Assembly (NCBI RefSeq): GCF_000380485.1
Contig: NZ_AQYG01000039.1
Coordinates: 50,836-114,835, forward strand
Length of the DNA stretch: 64,000 nucleotides
Source of the DNA: Jongsikchunia kroppenstedtii DSM 45133
GTDB lineage: Bacteria > Actinomycetota > Actinomycetes > Mycobacteriales > Mycobacteriaceae
Reading direction: 5' to 3'
Shown here one piece after another: positions 38,182 through 45,000 of this stretch. Numbering within the stretch: the first letter of the stretch is position 1; each line of letters begins with the position of its first letter. The translations under genes were made by a program, and so were the position numbers. The notes under the pieces were generated by a model. It searched no databases. It was not told the DNA's origin and saw nothing but the letters and a program-made list of their open reading frames with translations.

Positions 38182-38313
38182 ATGTCCAACCTCCCAGATC
38201 TCAGCGGCCTCACCCAGCTGCTGGCCACCGTCAACGCTGTGCTCGGCCAGGCCGGCTCGAACGACCAGGGCGGCAGCCAGGCTGGTACCGGCAGCATGGG
38301 CCCGACGGCCTGA
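38182..38313 (+). CDS. Small Gly/Ser-tailed peptide 1 (43 aa)
   Basis: A 43-residue peptide preceded by GAGAAAGG. The N-terminal half contains an amphipathic helix (LPDLSGLTQLLATVNAVLGQ), and the tail is rich in Gly, Ser, Gln and Asn and ends GSMGPTA. There is no Cys and no signal peptide. A terminator-like hairpin follows, and then a GNAT-like gene. A second peptide gene at 41.7 kb has the same layout. Size and helix-plus-Ser-tail design recall the small O-mycoloylated PorA/PorH/ProtX peptides of Corynebacterium, but I see no sequence identity with them. Function unknown. Confidence 0.6.
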   Translation: MSNLPDLSGLTQLLATVNAVLGQAGSNDQGGSQAGTGSMGPTA

Positions 38314-38351
38314 CCCGTCGACTGGGCATTGTCAGAATCTGACATCGGACG

Positions 38352-38386
38352 ACGGGCCGCGACGCATTCTCTGCGTCGCGGCCCGT
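38352..38386 (+). terminator. Hairpin between peptide 1 and GNAT-like gene 1
   Basis: A perfect 15-base stem (38352-38366 with 38372-38386) encloses a TTCTC loop, followed by CTTCTGTGT. It lies inside the gene pair, so read-through would give much peptide mRNA and little GNAT mRNA. Confidence 0.75.
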
Positions 38387-38391
38387 CTTCT

Positions 38392-39006
38392 GTGTCCGCT
38401 GGCCCCGCCCGTCCGCTCCGGGTCGCCGAACTTGCCGAGGCCGCGCGCCTGACCGGTGACGCGCTGGTCGAGATGCCATTGTTCGACTGGGTGCTCGGCG
38501 GCGACGCCGCCGATCCGGAGGCGCGCGCGGTGCTGGCCACGGTGATCCTGCGCCCGATGCTGCTGTCCGGCCGGGTGCTCGGCGTCTTCGATGGCGACCG
38601 GCTCGACGGCGTGCTCGCCTGGCATGCGCCCGGCGATCGCGAGGCGAGTGCCGGCACCCAGGTCGCAGAGGACGCGCAGCGACTCGTGCAGCGGCCGGAG
38701 ATGGCACGACGACTCGTCGATCTCTGGTCGCGCGATCCGTTGCCGCCGCCCGGGCCCGACGCGGTCGGCGTGCCGATCGCGGCGGTGCGACCGGACGCGC
38801 GCAGTGCCGGTGTGCTGCACCGGCTCATGGAGCCGGTCGAGCATTACTGCGCAACCCATCGCCGACAGTTCTTTGTCTGGACCGGACGCGAAGAGCTGCG
38901 CGACGGCTTCGCCCGCGGCTGGAACCTGACCCTCTACGCCACCGTCGAGGTCGCCGACGGTGCCACCTTGTACGGGCTGGTGTCGGCGCCGGTCACCGAT
39001 TCTTGA
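38392..39006 (+). CDS. GNAT-like protein 1, paired with small peptide
   Basis: A protein of about 204 residues. It aligns along its length with the protein at 40896-41540: shared blocks include PLFDWVLGG, ILRPMLLSGR, DGVLAWHAPG, then a GNAT motif-A-like stretch (VRPDARSAGVLHRLMEPVE) and FVWTGREELRDGFARGWN. The fold is probably a GNAT acyltransferase with a changed CoA loop. The GTG at 38392 gives an N-terminus equal in length to its paralogue; a TTG at 38329 lies before the hairpin and is less likely. No good ribosome-binding site is seen. Substrate unknown; the adjacent peptide is the obvious candidate. Confidence 0.65.
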   Translation: MSAGPARPLRVAELAEAARLTGDALVEMPLFDWVLGGDAADPEARAVLATVILRPMLLSGRVLGVFDGDRLDGVLAWHAPGDREASAGTQVAEDAQRLVQRPEMARRLVDLWSRDPLPPPGPDAVGVPIAAVRPDARSAGVLHRLMEPVEHYCATHRRQFFVWTGREELRDGFARGWNLTLYATVEVADGATLYGLVSAPVTDS

Positions 39007-39063
39007 ATTCCGCGTCGTCCCTCTGAAAAATTCATCGCGCATCACCGCGCCCAAGGAGAGTTT

Positions 39064-40053
39064 GTGAAGTTCTCACACCGTGTTCGTCTCGCCGGGGTCC
39101 TGTCCTCGGCCGCCCTGTTGCTGACCGGTCTGGCCGCCGGTCCCGGATTGGCGGCGCCGTCCGGCGTCACCGCATCCAGCGACGTCAGCCCGCGGGAGTC
39201 GAACATCGTCGTTCATTCCGCAGCGATGGATCGCAACATCCCGCTGACAATCCTCAAGCCCAAGGATCAGTCACGGCCGGCGCCGGTGCTGTACCTGCTG
39301 AACGGCGCGGGCGGCGGCGAGGACACCGCGACCTGGCAGCACAACACCGACATCGTGAAGTTCTTCGCCAATAAGCAGGTGTACGTGGTGATCCCGATGC
39401 AGGGCGCCTTCACCTACTACACCGACTGGATCAAGCCCGACAAGAAGCTCGGCGTCAACAAGTGGTCGACATTCCTCGGCAAGGAGCTGCCGGCCGCGAT
39501 CAACGGCACTTATAAGACCACCGGCGTGAACGCGATCGCCGGCATCTCGTCGTCGGCCACGTCGGTGCTGAATCTGGCGATCCAGCACAAGGGCCTCTAC
39601 AAGGCGGTCGGCTCGTACAGCGGCTGCGCCAGCACCTCCAGTGAGTACGGCATCCTCTATATGCGGCTCGTGATCGAGGTGCGTGGCGGCGGCGATGCCC
39701 GCAACATGTGGGGCCAGTACGGCGGCCCGCTGTGGAAGCAGAACGACCCGGTGCTGCGCGCGGGCGAACTGCGCGGAATGTCGCTGTACCTGAGCGCCGC
39801 GACCGGCCTGCCGGGTGAGCATGACAACCTCGGGGTGGTGCCGGACCCGAGCACGCTGGCCGACCGGATGGTCGTCGGCGGCACCATCGAGGCGGCCACG
39901 CGGCTGTGCACCGAAGAGCTCGCGTCGCGTCTGCACCAGCTGAATATTCCGGTCACCGTCGACCGGCCGCTGGGCGGCACGCACTCGTGGCCGTACTGGC
40001 AGGACCAGCTGCACAAGTCCTGGCCGCAGCTGGGCCGAGCGATCGGCGCCTGA
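39064..40053 (+). CDS. Secreted mycoloyltransferase / antigen 85-like esterase
   Basis: A 329-residue secreted alpha/beta-hydrolase with a signal peptide (cleavage near GLAA, about residues 28-31). The elbow GISSSATSVLNLAIQH gives the nucleophile S162, and H307 lies in GGTHSWPYWQDQL, both diagnostic of the Ag85/Myt family. These enzymes move mycoloyl groups between trehalose esters, arabinogalactan and, in Corynebacterium MytC, serines of small porin peptides. The GTG start follows AAGGAGAG. It sits 57 bases after the GNAT-like gene, which makes a cassette-linked acylation role attractive but unproven. Confidence 0.87.
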   Translation: MKFSHRVRLAGVLSSAALLLTGLAAGPGLAAPSGVTASSDVSPRESNIVVHSAAMDRNIPLTILKPKDQSRPAPVLYLLNGAGGGEDTATWQHNTDIVKFFANKQVYVVIPMQGAFTYYTDWIKPDKKLGVNKWSTFLGKELPAAINGTYKTTGVNAIAGISSSATSVLNLAIQHKGLYKAVGSYSGCASTSSEYGILYMRLVIEVRGGGDARNMWGQYGGPLWKQNDPVLRAGELRGMSLYLSAATGLPGEHDNLGVVPDPSTLADRMVVGGTIEAATRLCTEELASRLHQLNIPVTVDRPLGGTHSWPYWQDQLHKSWPQLGRAIGA

Positions 40054-40065
40054 CACCACCACGAC

Positions 40066-40101
40066 GCAGCGATGCACACCGAGAACGGTGTGCATCGCTG
40101 C
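40066..40101 (+). terminator. Terminator hairpin after the mycoloyltransferase gene
   Basis: A perfect 15-base stem (40066-40080 with 40087-40101) with a GAGAAC loop lies 12 bases after the stop. No U tract follows. It separates the mycoloyltransferase transcript from the isocitrate lyase-family gene. Confidence 0.75.
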
Positions 40102-40123
40102 TCCGTCATGCCAGACTGGCGCC

Positions 40124-40876
40124 ATGACCTCCCTCGCTGATCTCGCCGCCACCCTCAAGTCCCTGCACCGCAAGGGCGACCCCGTCGTCCTGCCGACCAC
40201 ATGGGATGCCTGGTCGGCGAATACCGCGGTGGCCGCGGGGTTTTCGGCCCTCACCGTGGGCTCGCATCCGATGGCCGATTCCGTCGGCCGCGCCGACGGC
40301 GAGGGGATGACCTTCGAGGAGGCCATGACGCGCGTCGCCCAGATCACCGGTGCCGTATCGGTGCCGGTGTCGGTGGATATCGAATCCGGGTACGGGCAAT
40401 CGCCGGAGCGGCTGATCGAGGGGCTGCTCGGCGCCGGCGCCGTCGGCCTGAACATCGAGGACACGGTGCACTCCGAGGGCGGCCGGTTCCGCGACGCGCA
40501 GGAGCACGCCGATCTCGTGGCCGCGCTGCGGGCGGCCGCCGACGCGGCGGGCGTTCCGGTGGTGATCAACGCTCGCACAGACATCTTCAAGAATCAGGTC
40601 GGCGACGAGTCCGATCGGGTCGATCGGGCCATCGCGCGCATGCAGCTCTGCGTCGACGCCGGTGCCGACTCGCTGTACCCGGTGGGGTTCCACGACGACG
40701 ACACGCTTCGACGGCTCGCGGACGGGCTCCCGCTGCCGGTCAACGCGATCGCCAACCCGGCCACGGGCGATCTGGCGGCGCTCGCCGCGGCCGGCGCGGG
40801 ACGGATCAGCTTCGGCCCGATCTGGCAGATGGTGCTCACCGAGCGGTCGAACGAACTGCTGGCCCGCTGGCGCTAG
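40124..40876 (+). CDS. Isocitrate lyase / PEP mutase family protein
   Basis: A 250-residue TIM-barrel protein of the ICL/PEPM superfamily. LPTTWDAWSANTAVAAGF, VDIESGYG and the metal-region GLNIEDTVH are typical, followed by INARTDIF. It lacks the longer insertions of true isocitrate lyase, so carboxyphosphonoenolpyruvate mutase-like or 2-methylisocitrate lyase-like C-C lyase activity is more probable. The ATG at 40124 was chosen over an upstream codon inside the hairpin. It converges on the second GNAT-like gene with a 19-base gap. Confidence 0.8.
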   Translation: MTSLADLAATLKSLHRKGDPVVLPTTWDAWSANTAVAAGFSALTVGSHPMADSVGRADGEGMTFEEAMTRVAQITGAVSVPVSVDIESGYGQSPERLIEGLLGAGAVGLNIEDTVHSEGGRFRDAQEHADLVAALRAAADAAGVPVVINARTDIFKNQVGDESDRVDRAIARMQLCVDAGADSLYPVGFHDDDTLRRLADGLPLPVNAIANPATGDLAALAAAGAGRISFGPIWQMVLTERSNELLARWR

Positions 40877-40895
40877 CGGCGTTCGGGCCTGCGGG

Positions 40896-41540
40896 TCAGG
40901 CGCGCACGTCGCGATCGCGCGGCACGGTCTTCGGGATCGGCGGGCGATCGGAGACGACCCCGTACATGGTGATGCCGTTCCGTTCGGTGGTGGCGAATTC
41001 GGCTGTGTTCCAGCCGGATATGAACCAGTCGCGGAGAGCCGGCGATCCGGTCCAGGCGTAGAACGGCCGATTCCGCTCGTGACAGAACGCTTCGACCGTC
41101 CGCATCAGATCGAGTAGGGCCCGTCCGCCCCGGGCCTCCGGGAGCAGCGCGACGAACAAGCAGTTGACCGCGTCGTCGACCGGCGACGGCAGTGGCGGGC
41201 TCGTCCAGAGTTCGAGCAGGCGTTCCCGGAGCCCAGGGGTTCGAGCGGCGACGGCGACATCGGCCGGCGTCAGCGGCGGCTGTCCGTCGGGGGAGAGGTC
41301 GACGTCATGCGGCTGCCAGGCCAGCACTCCGACGAGGCGGCCGTCCTCTTCCGCGCCGGCGGCGCAGCCGACGCGAAGCAGCGGCCGCAGCAGAAGTTCG
41401 GCCAGCCATTCGAGCTTCTCGGGATCGTCGACATGCTCGCCGAGGAGCCACTGGTACAGCGGGATCTGGCCGATGCCTTGCGCCATGACGGCGACCGCGG
41501 GTCGCAGGTGGCCCTCGTCGAGGGTGATGATGTGTGCCAT
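40896..41540 (-). CDS. GNAT-like protein 2, paired with small peptide
   Basis: A 214-residue paralogue of the protein at 38392-39006. Conserved positions include IPLYQWLLGE, LLRPLLRVG, DGRLVGVLAWQPHD, LWTSPPLPSPVDDAV, a motif-A-like LLPEARGGRALLDLMRTVE, and FYAWTGSPALRDWFISGWN with MYGVVSDRP at the end. The pattern fits a GNAT fold. It is transcribed from the same side as the 34-residue peptide, with a hairpin between them, so peptide-hairpin-GNAT order is kept in both copies. Confidence 0.7.
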   Translation of the reverse strand: MAHIITLDEGHLRPAVAVMAQGIGQIPLYQWLLGEHVDDPEKLEWLAELLLRPLLRVGCAAGAEEDGRLVGVLAWQPHDVDLSPDGQPPLTPADVAVAARTPGLRERLLELWTSPPLPSPVDDAVNCLFVALLPEARGGRALLDLMRTVEAFCHERNRPFYAWTGSPALRDWFISGWNTAEFATTERNGITMYGVVSDRPPIPKTVPRDRDVRA

Positions 41541-41573
41541 CGAGGCCTTCTTGTCAATGCGGGTCGACAGACA

Positions 41574-41609
41574 GGTGGGCCGCCTCGTCGAGTGACGAAG
41601 CGGCCCACC
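41574..41609 (-). terminator. Hairpin between peptide 2 and GNAT-like gene 2
   Basis: Arms 41574-41589 and 41594-41609 pair over 16 bases with one C/A (G-U in the minus-strand RNA) position and a GAGT loop. It occupies the same place as the hairpin of the first cassette although the sequences differ. Confidence 0.7.
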
Positions 41610-41627
41610 GATCAGCCTTCAAAGTGG

Positions 41628-41732
41628 CTACGAGCCGGAAGCGCTTCCGCTGTCGCCGCTCGATCCGGCACCCAGTGCCTCGAGGATCGGGGTGATGAAG
41701 TCGATTTCCATCCGGATCGGACCATCTGCCAT
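41628..41732 (-). CDS. Small Gly/Ser-tailed peptide 2 (34 aa)
   Basis: A 34-residue peptide with an N-terminal helix-prone part (RMEIDFITPILEALG) and a tail GSSGDSGSASGS. It is preceded by GAGAAAGAAG, similar to the GAGAAAGG before peptide 1. No Cys, no signal peptide. The tail offers six serines as possible acylation sites. Codons are clean to the stop, and the order peptide, hairpin, GNAT matches the other cassette, which supports real coding. Function unknown. Confidence 0.55.
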   Translation of the reverse strand: MADGPIRMEIDFITPILEALGAGSSGDSGSASGS

Positions 41733-41991
41733 TTTCACGCTTCTTTCTCTAGGAGGATGTTCCGCCCGATTGGCTCCAATCGGACGGAGCCGACGTTACG
41801 GACTCGTGTTCAAAAAATCGCACAAAAACTCTAGTTCGTTATCTAAGCGTAATAGTCGAAGTATCGCGAATTTCAATTGTATGATCGCTGGTCACGACCG
41901 CTTTCTGTCCGGAGCGAGCGCTCGGACTGGATAACGATCTGTGACTTGCCGCATACTGGAGCGGACACAGTCGTCACCAGAAGGGCATCTC

Positions 41992-43512
41992 ATGACCAAA
42001 CCGGCCGATACCAGCGCAGCCAACGTCGGCGCAGCAGCCGACGTGCAACCGTCCTCGGAGCAGCACACGCTCGAGGAGCTGGTGGAAATCCAGCGCGCGG
42101 CGTTCCTGCGCGACGGCATCCCTGATGCTCGGACGAGGATCGACCGGATCAACCGCCTGCAGGCGCTGCTGCTCGATCACGCCGAGGAGATCGCCGAGGC
42201 GCTGACCGCCGACTTCGGTTCGCGTCCGCGGGAGCTGTCGATCGCGACCGATGTGGTCGGCTGCATGCTCGACATCGCGCATCAGAAGCGACACCTGACC
42301 AAGTGGATGGCGACCGAGGCGCCCGGCAAGATCCTCGCGACGATGGGTCTCAAGCAGCAGGTGCGGCACGATCCGCTCGGCGTCGTGGCGATCATGGGGC
42401 CTTGGAACTTCCCGCTGCAGCTCACCTTCGTGCCGGCCGGTGCCGCCTTGGCGGCCGGCAACCGTGTGCTGCTGCGGCCGTCGTCGATCACCAAGCGCAC
42501 CACCGACGTGATCGCGCGGCACGCGTCCGATTACTTCTCGGTGGAGGAGCTGGCGGTCGTGACGAGCAAGTACGGCTCGGGCTCGGACTTCGCGAAGCTC
42601 AAGGTCGACCACATGTTCTTCACCGGCTCGCCCGAGGTCGGCGCGTCGGTGGCGACCGAGGCCGGTAAGAACCTGGTGCCGGTCACGCTGGAGCTGGGCG
42701 GCAAGAACCCGGTCGTCGTCGACAAGGACGCCGACCTCGACAAGGCGGCCAAGCGCATCGCCGACTCGCGTCTGGTCAACAGCGGCCAGGTGTGCCTGTG
42801 CCCGGACTACGTCTTCGTCCCCGAGGACAAGATCGGCGAGTTCACCGACAAGGTGCTGGCGCGCTGGCGCGAGACCAACCCGTCGATCCGCGACAACGGC
42901 GACTACACCGCCACCATCAACACCAAGAACTACGAGCGCATCGTCGACCTGATCGACGACGCCGAGAAGCTTGGCGCCACCAAGCATCAGGTGATCCCGC
43001 CCGGCGAGCGGCTGCCCGACGCCGAGGTCCGCAAGATCCCGCCGACGCTGCTGACTGGCGTCAAGGCCGGCATGAAGATCGAGGAGGACGAGGTCTTCGG
43101 TCCGGTGCTTACGGTCTATCCGTACCGCGAACTCAGCGAGGCGATCAGCCATATCGCCAGCCATCCGCATCCACTGACGATGTATTGGTACGGGCCGGAG
43201 AACGAGCGTTTCAAGACGCTGCAGGACAGCACGCGCAGCGGGTCGATCAACGCGAATGACTTCGCGCTCAACCTCTTCGGGCCGAATCTGCAGTTCGCCG
43301 GCGTCGGCAAGAGCGGCATGGGCGGTTACCACGGCAAGTACGGTTTCGACACGTTCTCGCATGCGCGCGCGGTGGCGATCTCCAAGATGCCGCTGTCGGT
43401 CGCCGAGCTGCTGTCGGCGCCGTTCGCGCCGAAGGACATCCGGCTGACCAATATGCAGCTCAAGATGTGGCGCAAGCTCACGGCGCGGGCGCAGAAGAAG
43501 CTGCAGCGCTAG
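41992..43512 (+). CDS. Aldehyde dehydrogenase, class 3-like
   Basis: A 506-residue NAD(P)-dependent aldehyde dehydrogenase. LELGGKNPVVV supplies the catalytic Glu, and SGQVCLCPDYVFV holds the catalytic Cys in the pattern of class 3 or coniferyl-aldehyde-type enzymes. The C-terminus has a basic tail (RKLTARAQKKLQR) that may touch the membrane, as in fatty aldehyde dehydrogenases. The 259-base upstream gap is AT-rich and also carries the promoter of the divergent peptide cassette. A fatty-aldehyde or aromatic-aldehyde substrate is likely. Confidence 0.87.
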   Translation: MTKPADTSAANVGAAADVQPSSEQHTLEELVEIQRAAFLRDGIPDARTRIDRINRLQALLLDHAEEIAEALTADFGSRPRELSIATDVVGCMLDIAHQKRHLTKWMATEAPGKILATMGLKQQVRHDPLGVVAIMGPWNFPLQLTFVPAGAALAAGNRVLLRPSSITKRTTDVIARHASDYFSVEELAVVTSKYGSGSDFAKLKVDHMFFTGSPEVGASVATEAGKNLVPVTLELGGKNPVVVDKDADLDKAAKRIADSRLVNSGQVCLCPDYVFVPEDKIGEFTDKVLARWRETNPSIRDNGDYTATINTKNYERIVDLIDDAEKLGATKHQVIPPGERLPDAEVRKIPPTLLTGVKAGMKIEEDEVFGPVLTVYPYRELSEAISHIASHPHPLTMYWYGPENERFKTLQDSTRSGSINANDFALNLFGPNLQFAGVGKSGMGGYHGKYGFDTFSHARAVAISKMPLSVAELLSAPFAPKDIRLTNMQLKMWRKLTARAQKKLQR

Positions 43513-43597
43513 GGCCGGCCTGCGGCCGGTAACGATCCGGCGGGCGACGATCGACATCCATAGGACGGGTGTTTTGTTCGCTTTCGGAAGGGTGTCG

Positions 43598-43963
43598 ATG
43601 AAACGATCAGTAGCCGTTGCCGCCGGATCCGCCCTGGCCGCATCCGGTCTGGGGCTTGGTGTGATGGTCGGCGCCGGCACCGCGCAGGCCGGACCGCAGG
43701 ATTGCACCGTCACCCGGGACCTGGTCAGCGCCACTGCGACATGCCATGACCACAACGCCCCGGCGGGCCGGGAGTACACGGTCGTGGTCGAGTGCAATGG
43801 TCTGCACGGTGTGCCGAACGCGTTTCCGCTCATGGCTTTTGGTCCGTATCGCGGATCCTGGGGCGGTTCCTTCGGTCCGTCTGGCCACGGGTCGGCATCC
43901 TGCCTCGGACCATTCAGTGTCGGTGTGGCCGCCGGCGCTCATGTCGAGATGTATCGATCCTGA
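43598..43963 (+). CDS. Small secreted protein
   Basis: A 121-residue protein with a signal peptide (KR n-region, Ala/Gly-rich core, AQA cleavage near residue 31) and four cysteines in the mature part (QDCTVT, ATCHDH, VECNGL, ASCLGP), so two disulfides are likely. The ATG was chosen from the signal peptide and the GGAAGG upstream. It resembles small exported proteins common in Gordonia and Rhodococcus; no named family is recognised. Confidence 0.7.
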   Translation: MKRSVAVAAGSALAASGLGLGVMVGAGTAQAGPQDCTVTRDLVSATATCHDHNAPAGREYTVVVECNGLHGVPNAFPLMAFGPYRGSWGGSFGPSGHGSASCLGPFSVGVAAGAHVEMYRS

Positions 43964-43980
43964 TTCGAGGCTAGCGCCGC

Positions 43981-44047
43981 TGGAGCCTGACACATACGGC
44001 CCGTCGAGGAGAATGTCTCCTCGACGGGCCGTATGTGTCAGGACTCC
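43981..44047. terminator. Very long terminator hairpin between secreted protein and echA genes
   Basis: A perfect 26-base stem with a three-base ATG loop, extended by a further five pairs (TGGAG/CTCCA) beyond a small internal bulge. It lies between convergent genes and is close to a perfect palindrome of 55 bases. Confidence 0.85.
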
Positions 44048-44058
44048 AACGAGATCGG

Positions 44059-44880
44059 CTACTTGCCCTGCCAGCGCGGTGCGCGCTTCTCCGCGAATGC
44101 CATCAGCCCCTCTGCGGCGTCGGCGGAGGTGAAGGCGGCGGCGCTGGCGGTGCCGGTGCGCTCCCAGTCGGGAGCCTCCGCCGGAATGGCGCCGTCGGTG
44201 ATACCGCGGGCGATGCGCTTGGTGGACTGGACGGCGACGGGCGCGTTCACCATGATCGCGTCGGCCAGGGCGAGCGCCTCATCGATCAGCTTGTCGCCGG
44301 GGACGACGCGATTGACCAGGCCGAGCGTCAGCGCCTGCTCGGCCGAGATGGGCTGGCCGGTCAGCATCGCCTCCATGGCGATCTTCGGCGGGATCTGGCG
44401 GCCGAGCCGGAAGGCGCCGCCGGCCGCGGCGACCAGGCCGCGCTTGACCTCGGGCAGGCCGAAGGCCGCGGTGTCGGCCGCGACGGCGAGGTCGCTCGCG
44501 AGCACCAGCTCGGTGCCGCCGCCGAGTGCGAAGCCGTTGACCGCGGCGATGATCGGCTTGGAGATCGCGTGCTGCACGAAGCCGGCGAAGCCCCAGCGCG
44601 CGGCGCGCTCGTCGGCCAGGAACTTGCCCTGCGCGGCCTCCTTGAGGTCCTGCCCGGCACAGAACGACTTGTCGCCCGCGCCGGTCAGAACGACGACCCA
44701 CACGTCGGTCGTCGCCTCGGCGTAGTCGAGCGCCTCGCCGATCCCCAGGGTGACGTTCGCGCTGACCGCGTTGCGGGCGTCGGGACGGTTGATGGTGACG
44801 ATCAGAACGTGTCCACGCAGTTCGGCGAGAACGTCGCCGTCACCGCCGATCGGCACCTCGGTTGCGTCACTGCCTGTCAT
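44059..44880 (-). CDS. Enoyl-CoA hydratase (crotonase family)
   Basis: A 273-residue crotonase. The oxyanion-hole motifs are DKSFCAGQDLKE and ALGGGTELVLASDLAVA, and the catalytic Glu region is FGLPEVKRGL. It resembles EchA19-like enzymes of sterol side-chain oxidation, but the exact orthologue cannot be fixed by reading. It is divergent from kstR2; a perfect palindrome lies 30 bases before its ATG. Confidence 0.8.
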   Translation of the reverse strand: MTGSDATEVPIGGDGDVLAELRGHVLIVTINRPDARNAVSANVTLGIGEALDYAEATTDVWVVVLTGAGDKSFCAGQDLKEAAQGKFLADERAARWGFAGFVQHAISKPIIAAVNGFALGGGTELVLASDLAVAADTAAFGLPEVKRGLVAAAGGAFRLGRQIPPKIAMEAMLTGQPISAEQALTLGLVNRVVPGDKLIDEALALADAIMVNAPVAVQSTKRIARGITDGAIPAEAPDWERTGTASAAAFTSADAAEGLMAFAEKRAPRWQGK

Positions 44881-44909
44881 GGCTGCCCTTCTGTCGTCGT
44901 ATCCGCTGG

Positions 44910-44925
44910 TAGGTTTCCAAACCTA
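44910..44925. promoter_or_regulatory. Perfect palindrome before echA, unassigned regulator
   Basis: TAGGTTTCCAAACCTA has seven-base arms around CC. It fits neither KstR2 (AnCAAGnnCTTGnT) nor KstR (TnnAACnnGTTnnA). It lies 30 bases upstream of the enoyl-CoA hydratase and 22 bases from the KstR2 box, so it may be the operator of another TetR-type regulator. Confidence 0.55.
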
Positions 44926-44947
44926 AGCGGCCATACACAGCCAGGCA

Positions 44948-44961
44948 ACCAAGCGCTTGCT
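44948..44961. promoter_or_regulatory. KstR2 operator at its own gene
   Basis: ACCAAGCGCTTGCT matches AnCAAGnnCTTGnT perfectly. The final T begins the -10-like TAGGGT (44961-44966). Autorepression of kstR2 is established in the family. Confidence 0.9.
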
Positions 44962-44973
44962 AGGGTGGAGGCG

Positions 44974-45000
44974 ATGGGTGTATCCGGGAGGTTGTCTTGA
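44974..45000 (+). CDS. Eight-codon upstream ORF coupled to kstR2 (MGVSGRLS)
   Basis: ATG GGT GTA TCC GGG AGG TTG TCT TGA begins seven bases after the TAGGGT hexamer, so it could be the first codon of a leaderless mRNA. Its TGA overlaps the TTG start of kstR2 (TTGA), and its own codons contain the GGGAGGT Shine-Dalgarno sequence of kstR2. Translational coupling is inferred. Confidence 0.45.
   Translation: MGVSGRLS

Noticed and set aside
41733..41991. Additional peptide gene in the AT-rich gap before the aldehyde dehydrogenase
   Set aside because: Frames here are short and have no supported start; the region fits two divergent promoters.
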